Shown here: positions 1-5,732 of the stretch, piece by piece
How the letters are laid out: each line of letters opens with the position of its first letter
Numbering within the stretch: the stretch's first letter is position 1
Source of the DNA: Bdellovibrio sp.
Lineage (GTDB): Bacteria > Bdellovibrionota > Bdellovibrionia > Bdellovibrionales > Bdellovibrionaceae
DNA length: 7,666 bases
Direction: 5' to 3'
Assembly: GCA_019104905.1 (NCBI GenBank)
Contig: JAHRXB010000157.1
Span: forward strand, 1 to 7,666
The notes under the pieces: model-generated
Databases searched by the model: none
The model's input: only the letters and a program-made list of their open reading frames with translations
What the model was told of the DNA's origin: nothing
Translations under genes and position numbers: made by a program

Positions 1-395
1 ACAACAACTTCATTTACAGCTTTAAAGCCGTTCTTGTATTCAACTTCCCACGCCCATTGTTTACCCAGGACATTGATCTCAAGAGCGTCTTTAGGCATCG
101 CTCTCATCTGATGATAGATATACCATCCCCAAGCAAACACCCCGAGGAAGATGACAAGTGGAATAAATGACCACAAGAACTCCAGGAAAGTATTGTGAGA
201 GATATACGCTGTCTTGTCGTTGGGAGTTCTACGTCTGTATTTCCAGACGAAGAAAATCATCCCGCCAATAACAAGGACGCAGGCAATAAAACTTGTAATC
301 AGCAAGAAACCGTACAGATTGTCCACCTGCTTTGCAATCTCGGTTGCTTGCGTTGGCATGAAGGATTGGGCCTTCGCAATATTAAACCACATCAT
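1..395 (-). CDS. coxB: Cytochrome c oxidase subunit II, N-terminal part (cut by left window edge)
   Basis: This is the N-terminal part of the subunit that takes electrons from cytochrome c through a CuA centre in aa3/caa3-type oxidases. The 131 visible residues show two membrane helices (about 28-51 and 72-95) joined by a basic loop (WKYRRRT), which is the positive-inside, hairpin layout of subunit II. After the second helix comes VLGKQWAWEVEY (about 109-120), the aromatic segment at the start of the periplasmic cupredoxin domain. The CuA ligands lie beyond the window and cannot be checked. Two ATGs in tandem (393-395 and 390-392) could start it; I chose the first. A GGGGAG site sits within the last codons of the SCO gene, and AAAGG lies nearer. 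Only 6 nt separate it from the SCO stop, so the two are almost certainly co-transcribed. coxA and coxC would be expected further left (inference). Confidence 0.93.
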   Translation of the reverse strand, partial: MMWFNIAKAQSFMPTQATEIAKQVDNLYGFLLITSFIACVLVIGGMIFFVWKYRRRTPNDKTAYISHNTFLEFLWSFIPLVIFLGVFAWGWYIYHQMRAMPKDALEINVLGKQWAWEVEYKNGFKAVNEVV

Positions 396-401
396 GTACC
401 T

Positions 402-1280
402 TTATCTCCCCGCCTCTTTCTTCTTCGCCTTTCGTGAACGAATCAAAATCGGCAATAACCATAAAACCATCACCAAAACCATTACCGCTCCGCCCATCTT
501 CATCAGATTAAAGGCCGCAAGAGTGTACTTGCTTTGATGTGGGTCATACTTAAAACAATAAAGCACCAAGCTATCCACAATGCTGCCGATCTTTCCCTCG
601 GTCGCCTCGTTCAGCGCTAACTTGATGTCCTTGGGATTGAACAAAATCCCAGGCAAATAACGTGAGATCGTGCCGTCCGGAGTGATAATCACCGCCGCCG
701 AAGCATGGGCCCACTCTTTTTGGGACTCATCCCACTTAAACTTAAATCCTAAAGACTGCGTGATCGACTGAACCGTCGCCTCATCCGCCGTCAAAAAGTG
801 CCATTCCTTTTCAGCACCTTCGCGACCATAGATTTTCATGTAAGTCTTTTTCTTGGCGGCCGCCAAGTCGGGAGTCTCTTTTGAGTCAAAACTCATAGAT
901 AAGATTTTAAACTTCTTACCCACCGTCCACTCGTTCTCCATCAACTTCAAGGCATCCGTCAGGCCGTTCAGATGAAAGTTGCAAAGACCAGGGCACGAGA
1001 AATACACCGGAGAGATAATCACGGGGTGTTTGCCATCAAAGAAGGAACCCAAAGTCACTTCTTGTCCATTGTCATCTTTCACCTTTAATGAAAGATCGAC
1101 CTTTCCACCCAATTTTTCGTCGATACCGACACCCTCAAGCTCTTTAGGCTGCTCATTCGCAACCATCGGAGCCGGTTTTCCATCATAAGCTTGTGTGTTC
1201 GCTGAAAAACAAAGAAGAGCGGTCGCTGACAGCGCCACTCCCATTGTTTTCATATTTAAAACAAGCTTTGCAGAAAGCAT
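402..1280 (-). CDS. SCO1/SenC-family copper chaperone with C-terminal membrane anchor
   Basis: SCO proteins are thioredoxin-fold, membrane-tethered periplasmic proteins that deliver copper to, or reduce the cysteines of, the CuA site of oxidase subunit II; coxB follows directly here. The 292-residue product starts with a signal-like segment (1-31, small-residue end SANTQA before YDG). It has the copper-binding CxxxC as C96-P-G-L-C100 in YFSCPGLCNFHLNGL, and a conserved distal His at H192 (EWAHASAAVI). A terminal hydrophobic helix at about 252-281 is followed by a basic tail (RSRKAKKKEAGR). The classical Sco1 motif is CPDxC; CPGLC with the YCFKYDP segment near 241-247 and a C-terminal helix marks the longer bacterial subtype. 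The start at 1280 is supported by AAGGA 7 nt upstream; the internal Met10 has no such site. The gap to the upstream cytochrome c gene is 14 nt, so this is an operon. Confidence 0.92.
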   Translation of the reverse strand: MLSAKLVLNMKTMGVALSATALLCFSANTQAYDGKPAPMVANEQPKELEGVGIDEKLGGKVDLSLKVKDDNGQEVTLGSFFDGKHPVIISPVYFSCPGLCNFHLNGLTDALKLMENEWTVGKKFKILSMSFDSKETPDLAAAKKKTYMKIYGREGAEKEWHFLTADEATVQSITQSLGFKFKWDESQKEWAHASAAVIITPDGTISRYLPGILFNPKDIKLALNEATEGKIGSIVDSLVLYCFKYDPHQSKYTLAAFNLMKMGGAVMVLVMVLWLLPILIRSRKAKKKEAGR

Positions 1281-1294
1281 TCTTAAATCCTTAA

Positions 1295-1831
1295 TTATTG
1301 AGCCGTTTTTGCAAACTCAGCAACTTTAGCAGGATCTTCTTTAGATTTATTCTGAGTGATTGAATCAATGTACATCACCAACGCCCAACGATCTGCCGGC
1401 TTAAAGTGAGCATAAGAGGCCATGGATGAACCTTTGATTCCGTTTTGCAAAACTTTGAAAAGAGAAGTGACGCCTTCCCCTTGAGTCCACTTGCCCTCAA
1501 CAAGGTTACGAGGCTTAGGATTCAAACCCGCACCCGCAGCACCATCACCCTTGCCTTCGGCACCATGACACATGGCGCAGTTGGCTGCGAATGTCTTCTT
1601 TCCGTATTCTACAAGCTCAGGTGTAGAAACCCACGGTTCTTTCACTTGAGTGATGTCGAAGGCCGGAGCGGCACCTTCAGCAACTGGGGCATTGGGATCA
1701 ACCACATTTTCCGCCAAATCCACTCCCTTGTTCACAGCAACAAGATAGAAGAAGAACGCGAAACAGAATGCCATTGTAAAGGCAAACGCGATCAAACCAG
1801 CACGATTATACTCATCTCTATTTTCAGACAT
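1295..1831 (-). CDS. Membrane-anchored monoheme cytochrome c
   Basis: The 178-residue protein has one uncleaved N-terminal membrane helix (about 11-33, very Phe-rich). A linker rich in Pro, Ala and Val follows, then a class I cytochrome c domain (about 72-165). Haem is attached at C85-A-M-C88-H89; the likely axial Met is M137 in GSSMASY. It should sit on the outer face of the inner membrane and carry electrons to the oxidase whose subunit II is encoded two genes downstream. The resemblance to the monoheme subunit of alternative complex III or to fused caa3 cytochrome domains is family-level only. The start has GGGAG 9 nt upstream. It is the first gene of the leftward oxidase operon, since the 148 nt upstream hold the terminator of the preceding operon and no gene. 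No act genes lie beside it. Confidence 0.9.
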   Translation of the reverse strand: MSENRDEYNRAGLIAFAFTMAFCFAFFFYLVAVNKGVDLAENVVDPNAPVAEGAAPAFDITQVKEPWVSTPELVEYGKKTFAANCAMCHGAEGKGDGAAGAGLNPKPRNLVEGKWTQGEGVTSLFKVLQNGIKGSSMASYAHFKPADRWALVMYIDSITQNKSKEDPAKVAEFAKTAQ

Positions 1832-1874
1832 AGGTTGGCACTCCCTAGGAGACGCAAAATAGTTTTGTCATAAA

Positions 1875-1916
1875 ATTGTAATTTATTATTCGATAACTAA
1901 CGTAAAACCCATGGGT
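1875..1916 (-). promoter_or_regulatory. Possible promoter/operator of the cytochrome c-SCO-coxB operon
   Basis: The 148-nt gap 1832-1979 must hold the promoter of the oxidase operon, because it begins with the terminator of the upstream operon. On the minus strand TACAAT (1875-1880) is a fair -10 hexamer about 43 nt before the cytochrome c ATG, but I see no convincing -35 at normal spacing. A perfect 10-bp palindrome ACCCATGGGT (1907-1916) lies just upstream of it, where an activator could bind. Position and AT-richness are seen; function is inferred and weak. Confidence 0.22.
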
Positions 1917-1950
1917 GGGCAACAAATTAAGCCGTCCCGTATGAGATAGC

Positions 1951-1973
1951 GAAAAGTGCCGCAAGGCGGCACT
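1951..1973 (-). terminator. Rho-independent terminator after the SDR-hydrolase operon
   Basis: Read on the minus strand, AGTGCCGC and GCGGCACT form a perfect 8-bp stem with a CTT loop, and run straight into TTTTC. The hairpin (1955-1973) starts 6 nt after the stop codon of the cytosolic hydrolase gene. The U-tract is short (four T, one of them paired), so efficiency may be modest. It separates the lipid-metabolism operon from the oxidase operon on the same strand. Confidence 0.75.
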
Positions 1974-1979
1974 GAGACT

Positions 1980-2756
1980 TTAGAAGAGATAACTACGAAC
2001 GATATTCACGAATTTTTCTGGCGACTCAACGTTCGCGCAATGCCCCTGACCTTCAATCGTCTGGAACTTTCCGTTTACAAGAAGACCCGCTAAAGCTTGA
2101 GAATCGGCCACAGGAAGAAGCTGATCATGCTCACCATGAAGAACCAGAACATCATTTTTCACTTTTGACACTTCATCGCGAACATCAAGCCCATCAAGGG
2201 CTTCAAGCACCCAATGTCCAACGGTTTTCACCGAATGGAAGGCGTCTTCAACAACGATTTGCTTAAAGAAATCTGTTTCTGGATTATTATTATGAATCGT
2301 AGATCCTATAACGGCTGCAGTGAGGTTCTTGTCCTGCTTCATTTGCTCAAAAGCAGCAATCATGGAGCGATCAAAGGTGATTCCCTTGGCACCGACAGGA
2401 TCCAAAAGAACTCCCTTTTTGAAAAGGCTTGGCTCTTTTGCCATCATCAAAGCTGCAATTAAACCCCCAGTGGAGTGCCCAACAACATGAACCGGTCCGC
2501 GATTCAAAGACTTAATAACGCCGATAAAGTCCTCAGCAAAGGTATGCAAGTTCACTTCACTTGAATCTTTCGGTGCAGAGCTTTTTCCACAACCACGGAA
2601 CTCCGCATAGATCAAAGCGCCTTTGTAGTTCTTCCCGGCTGCATTCTTCTTCCAAATTTCTTCAGAGGGATACCACCAGCGATTGGAAGAGAGATTTCCA
2701 TGAATGAAAAAAACATCCTCGGGGACAAGTCCTTCTTTAACTTCGAAGTTAATCAT
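1980..2756 (-). CDS. Cytosolic alpha/beta hydrolase (serine esterase/thioesterase type)
   Basis: This 258-residue alpha/beta-hydrolase-fold protein shows the full serine triad. The oxyanion strand-loop FFIHGN is at 16-21, the nucleophile S95 in VGHSTGG, the acid D211 in LHGEHDQLLPV, and the base H239 in GQGHCANVESPEKF. A helical cap spans about 120-185. There is no signal peptide, so it should act in the cytosol. Substrate is unknown; esterase, lipase-like or acyl-thioester hydrolase activity are all possible. The HG motif comes early (residue 19), so the usual first beta strands are shortened. The start is nevertheless fixed: an in-frame TGA lies just upstream with no other start codon before it. 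Its ATG overlaps the stop of the upstream exported hydrolase (ATGA), with AAGGTGG 7 nt before it, implying translational coupling. It is the last gene of the SDR operon. Confidence 0.9.
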   Translation of the reverse strand: MINFEVKEGLVPEDVFFIHGNLSSNRWWYPSEEIWKKNAAGKNYKGALIYAEFRGCGKSSAPKDSSEVNLHTFAEDFIGVIKSLNRGPVHVVGHSTGGLIAALMMAKEPSLFKKGVLLDPVGAKGITFDRSMIAAFEQMKQDKNLTAAVIGSTIHNNNPETDFFKQIVVEDAFHSVKTVGHWVLEALDGLDVRDEVSKVKNDVLVLHGEHDQLLPVADSQALAGLLVNGKFQTIEGQGHCANVESPEKFVNIVRSYLF

Positions 2757-3754
2757 TCGCGACCCACCTTGATGTTCTCATCGCCAGCGCGAACTTCTCC
2801 ACGGAAGGGATAACCTTCGAAGTCCTGACCCTTGAAAAGTCTTTTATTGCCAGTGACAATCTCATAAACCCACGCCGCCGTGAAGTTAGGAACAGCTTCA
2901 ACCATCTTGTGCTCAGAGCCATTGATATAAAGACGGCTTGCGCGAGCCTCATGAGGAACCGCATCCCAATACTCATCAAGAACGCTGGTGTTGATGTACT
3001 GATCTTGACGAGCAATCATCAAGTGCAACGCGCGAGCTGGAATTGTATGAGTCAAATCAATCGGACGAGCTTTGCGAATCCCTTGAACCAATCGGTAGGT
3101 TGCTTCCAATTTAAATGGATTTTCCAAAACAATGGGTTCTGCCTGAGGGTAAGTCGCATAAACGATCTGGTGAAGATAGTAGTCGTACAGATCATCATCA
3201 GACATTTTGTTTAAAGGGAAGATCTGGCGAGTCGCCCAAATCTGCGCCTTAATCCAGTTGTCAGTTCCATCCAAAGGACGCGTGAACGGCGCCATCATGA
3301 CAAGGTTTTTAATAAGGGATGGATAAGCGGCGGCAAAACCAGCGGCAATGCCGCCACCGTAAGAGAGCCCAACTAAATTATAAGGGCCTTTAACTTTCAT
3401 TTTCTCTAAAAGAACTTTTAAATCCGCAATCTGATCTTGATACGGAATCGGAGCCAAGATCGGAGCATACTTCAAAAGTGTTTGTCCTTGCCCAAACGGA
3501 TCGTAACGAAGAACGCCGATACCTTTAGCAATCAATGGTTGAACAAAGTTCTCCCACTGGCGAGTGCTGTAGGTGAGGCCATTGATAAGAACCACCGTTG
3601 GCAGGCCACGCTCTGGAGCCACGTAATCAACGTAAAGTTCGCGTTGTGCAGAAACCTGAACAAAGCCCTGGAAATCTTCAGGCTTCGCCAAAGATTCCAT
3701 AGAAACAAAAAGACCCGAACACGCGATGAATACTGCCAAGATGAGTGATTTCAT
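2753..3754 (-). CDS. Exported alpha/beta hydrolase (serine type)
   Basis: The 333-residue product has a clear Sec signal peptide (hydrophobic core about 3-18, cleavage plausible after SLA at 23), so it should act in the periplasm, outside the cell, or on the outer membrane. The mature part is an alpha/beta hydrolase. The oxyanion loop is VVLINGL (54-60, NG in place of HG), followed by YDPFGQG at 84-90. The nucleophile is S131 in VGLSYGGG, the acid D251 in ARQDQYIN, and the base H282 in GSEHKMVEA. A cap region runs about 156-235. A short C-terminal extension after the last fold element (about 305-333) is charged and Gly-rich. CGGAGG lies 5 nt before the ATG. The gene is 30 nt downstream of the SDR gene and overlaps the second hydrolase by 4 nt. 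I cannot tell ester, lipid or peptide-ester substrates apart. Confidence 0.9.
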   Translation of the reverse strand: MKSLILAVFIACSGLFVSMESLAKPEDFQGFVQVSAQRELYVDYVAPERGLPTVVLINGLTYSTRQWENFVQPLIAKGIGVLRYDPFGQGQTLLKYAPILAPIPYQDQIADLKVLLEKMKVKGPYNLVGLSYGGGIAAGFAAAYPSLIKNLVMMAPFTRPLDGTDNWIKAQIWATRQIFPLNKMSDDDLYDYYLHQIVYATYPQAEPIVLENPFKLEATYRLVQGIRKARPIDLTHTIPARALHLMIARQDQYINTSVLDEYWDAVPHEARASRLYINGSEHKMVEAVPNFTAAWVYEIVTGNKRLFKGQDFEGYPFRGEVRAGDENIKVGRE

Positions 3755-3784
3755 AAAAGCCTCCGTTTAGGATTGGGGATCGCC

Positions 3785-4534
3785 CTAGAGGACGATGCCA
3801 CCATCGACACTCAAAACAGTGCCGTTAATATAGCTTGCCTGTTCGCTTGCCAAGAACAAACATGCGTTTGCAATATCTTCAGTTTCACCAAGGCGAGTCA
3901 CAGGAACTTTGGCTGCCATACCTTCGAGGACTTCCTTAGGCATTGCCTTTGTCATGGCCGTCATAATGAAGCCAGGAGCAATCGCATTCGATGTAAAGCC
4001 CTTACGGCCCAACTCTTTACCCCAGGTCTTAGACATCCCAATCACACCTGATTTTGCTGCGGCGTAGTTAGTTTGGCCGAAGTTTCCATACAACCCGACG
4101 ACGGAGGAAATGTTGATAATACGTTTGTGGTTAGAACCAGGGTTGAATTTCTCTAATAAAGTTTTAGTAACGTTAAAGAGACCTGTGAGGTTTGTGCTAA
4201 TCACAGCATCCCAGTCTTCCGGCATCATCTTCGCGAAAGACTTATCGCGCGTGATACCCGCGTTATTCACAAGAATATCCACAGCCCACGGCAAAGAGGC
4301 CGCAGCCTTCGCGACAGAATCACGATTGGTCACGTCCACTTGTGCGACGTGAACTTGAGCTCCGTACTTTGACAACTCTGTCTTCGCGTTTTGCAATGCT
4401 TGCTCAGAGTAATCCCAGATAGAAACATTTCCACCGGCCTCAAGGAAGCTTTGAGTGATTTGAAAACCGATACCAGAAGCGCCTCCGGTAACGACTGCAT
4501 TTTTATTTTGAAAATTGAAATTAATGTTTTTCAT
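3785..4534 (-). CDS. fabG: SDR-family 3-oxoacyl-ACP reductase-like protein (FabG-like)
   Basis: The 249-residue classical short-chain dehydrogenase/reductase is closest in style to FabG, which reduces 3-oxoacyl-ACP to 3-hydroxyacyl-ACP. Visible motifs: the nucleotide-binding TGGASGIG (16-23), VDVT (66-69), NNAG (90-93), and the catalytic tetrad N115-S144-Y157-K161 in GQTNYAAAKSG. The PGFI segment (188-191) and the C-terminal VDGG are also FabG-like. D41 stands at the end of beta strand 2 (VSIWD); in classical SDRs an acid there usually favours NAD(H), while FabG normally uses NADPH. The paralogue may therefore run as a hydroxyacyl dehydrogenase (inference). Stops flank the only ATG and there is no Shine-Dalgarno sequence before it. 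It opens the leftward operon with the two hydrolases and is divergent from the KAS III-like gene. It may be a pathway-specific paralogue rather than the housekeeping fabG. Confidence 0.88.
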   Translation of the reverse strand: MKNINFNFQNKNAVVTGGASGIGFQITQSFLEAGGNVSIWDYSEQALQNAKTELSKYGAQVHVAQVDVTNRDSVAKAAASLPWAVDILVNNAGITRDKSFAKMMPEDWDAVISTNLTGLFNVTKTLLEKFNPGSNHKRIINISSVVGLYGNFGQTNYAAAKSGVIGMSKTWGKELGRKGFTSNAIAPGFIMTAMTKAMPKEVLEGMAAKVPVTRLGETEDIANACLFLASEQASYINGTVLSVDGGIVL

Positions 4535-4542
4535 ACAGTGGG

Positions 4543-4569
4543 ATTATCGGCGCAGCCCGATGCCGTCAA
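4543..4569 (-). promoter_or_regulatory. Sigma70-like promoter of the SDR operon, possibly giving a leaderless mRNA
   Basis: On the minus strand TTGACG (4564-4569) and GATAAT (4543-4548) each match five of six consensus bases, with a short 15-nt spacer (16 if the -35 is read as TTTGAC). Only 8 nt lie between the -10 and the ATG of the SDR gene, so a normal start point would fall at or within a couple of bases of the initiation codon. Those bases (CCCACTGT) contain no ribosome binding site, which agrees with leaderless translation. Confidence 0.5.
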
Positions 4570-4587
4570 AGGAAATCGCACTTTTTC

Positions 4588-4614
4588 GCTCTGTGAATAG
4601 AGCCGTTGCTCTAT
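4588..4614. promoter_or_regulatory. Inverted-repeat operator candidate between the divergent operons
   Basis: A perfect 7-bp inverted repeat, ATAGAGC (4597-4603), CGTT, GCTCTAT (4608-4614), lies in the control region shared by the SDR and KAS III-like operons. A third copy of the half-site core, GCTCT at 4588-4592, stands to the left, so AGAGC at 4599-4603 can pair with either flank. The size and symmetry suit a dimeric regulator such as a TetR-type protein, the kind that often controls acyl-CoA genes. No regulator gene is present in the window. It could also act only as an RNA hairpin in a longer transcript. Confidence 0.4.
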
Positions 4615-4624
4615 ATTTCTTTTC

Positions 4625-4653
4625 TTGCCAAATTACCAAAAATGCTTTGTAGA
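4625..4653 (+). promoter_or_regulatory. Tentative promoter of the KAS III-like / acyl-CoA synthetase operon
   Basis: TTGCCA (4625-4630) matches five of six -35 bases and is followed after 17 nt by TGTAGA (4648-4653), a poor -10 (three of six). It begins 10 nt right of the dyad at 4597-4614 and about 50 nt before the preferred start codon. A promoter is expected here because the genes diverge; the exact position is weakly supported. Confidence 0.28.
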
Positions 4654-4707
4654 TGAGCCAAATCGCAGAGGCTTTTTCTGAAAATGGGCCTCAAAGGAAG
4701 AAAAACG

Positions 4708-5712
4708 ATGAAAACAAGAGCAGCGACAATCGTCGGAACCGGAATGTACGCGCCAGAGCGTGTAATCTCTAATCAGTACTTTAATGACCTCTACAAGAAA
4801 GACATCGGTAAGTTCTTAGTTGAACAAAGAAATATCCATGAACGCCGCTGGATGCGAGAAGACCAACGTACATCAGATCTGATTATTCCTGCTGCTGAAG
4901 AGGCGATGAAAAACGCGGGCATCACCGCGAAAGACCTTGATCTCATCATCGTCTCAACTGATACGCCGGACTATCTTTCCCCCTCCACCGCCTCCGTGGT
5001 GGCCTATCGCATGGGTGCCGTTAACGCGGGAACTTATGACATCAACACCGCTTGCGCTGGTTTTGTCGTTGGCTGCGATATCGCTTCAAAATATATCGCC
5101 GCAGACAGCAAATACAAAAACGTATTGGTTGTTGGCGCTTATGGAATGAGTAAGTACCTTAATTTTGACGACTACAAGATTGCGTCTCTTTTCGCTGATG
5201 GCGCCGGCGCTGTCATCTTGCAGCCTGCTAAAGACACTCAAGGTTTTATCGACAGCCAAATGTTCACAGAAGGCGTTTACCATGATTACATGGGCATCTA
5301 CGCTGGAGGAACTGCTCAGCCTGTCACTCATGAAGTGATCGAGAACAAGGGGCACCTCTTGGCGTTCCCAAAACGCATTCCCCCAGAAACGAACGGCATT
5401 CACTGGCCACGCCTCACCAACATTTTGCTCGAGCGTTTGCAAAAGAAGCCTTTGGACATCAAACATTTCTTCATCACTCAGTTTAACGTTCAAAGCATTT
5501 ATGAAACGCTGGATAAGCTTGAGCTTCCACGCGACCGCGCTCACTACATCATGGATCGTTTTGGCTACACAGGATCCGCTTCTATTGGCATGGCGATCGC
5601 TGACGCCGCCAAACAGAAGAAAATGAAAAAAGGGGATTTGGTCTTTATGTTGGGCTCTGGCGGTGGTATGAGCATGGCTGCTCTCGCCCTAGAGTGGGGA
5701 TACGATACATAG
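4708..5712 (+). CDS. KAS III (FabH)-like protein lacking the catalytic His and Asn
   Basis: The 334-residue thiolase-fold protein aligns along its length with FabH, which condenses acyl-CoA with malonyl-ACP. Seen: IVGTGMYAPERV at 8-19, the nucleophile C116 in NTACAGF, FADGAGA near 162-168, and the C-terminal GSGGGMS. Where FabH has PHQAN (catalytic His) this protein reads ITQFN, giving T257. Where FabH has HGNTSAAS (catalytic Asn) it reads FGYTGSAS, giving Y287. The decarboxylating half of the triad is thus missing while the acyl-accepting Cys is kept. It may transfer or hydrolyse acyl groups, condense by another route, or need a partner. I start it at 4708, with AAAGGAAG 7 nt before; a start at 4684 would add eight residues ahead of the conserved N-terminus and has no obvious site. 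Twenty nucleotides separate it from the ligase gene. Confidence 0.88.
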   Translation: MKTRAATIVGTGMYAPERVISNQYFNDLYKKDIGKFLVEQRNIHERRWMREDQRTSDLIIPAAEEAMKNAGITAKDLDLIIVSTDTPDYLSPSTASVVAYRMGAVNAGTYDINTACAGFVVGCDIASKYIAADSKYKNVLVVGAYGMSKYLNFDDYKIASLFADGAGAVILQPAKDTQGFIDSQMFTEGVYHDYMGIYAGGTAQPVTHEVIENKGHLLAFPKRIPPETNGIHWPRLTNILLERLQKKPLDIKHFFITQFNVQSIYETLDKLELPRDRAHYIMDRFGYTGSASIGMAIADAAKQKKMKKGDLVFMLGSGGGMSMAALALEWGYDT

Positions 5713-5732
5713 GCACTTAACAAGAGGGTATT

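Noticed and set aside
195..537. Two plus-strand open frames over the coxB/SCO junction
   Set aside because: Both are antisense to well-supported oxidase genes and contain no domain or signal.
1445..1873. 142-codon open frame on the plus strand across the cytochrome c gene
   Set aside because: It is antisense to a clear haem protein gene, has many Arg/Ser/Thr residues typical of a shadow frame, and shows no recognisable domain.
2749..3015. 88-codon minus-strand frame at the junction of the two hydrolases
   Set aside because: It overlaps the exported hydrolase gene in another frame, is rich in Arg and Ser, and would conflict with the ATGA coupling of the two real genes.
4656..4678. AGCC...GGCTTTTTCT before the KAS III-like gene as a plus-strand terminator
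   Set aside because: The stem is about 4 bp with a loop of about 10 nt, and no plus-strand gene lies upstream that would need termination; the T-run is probably chance.
5086..5544. 152-codon open frame on the minus strand inside the KAS III-like gene
   Set aside because: It lies wholly opposite a conserved enzyme gene, has low-complexity composition and no motif; it is a shadow frame.
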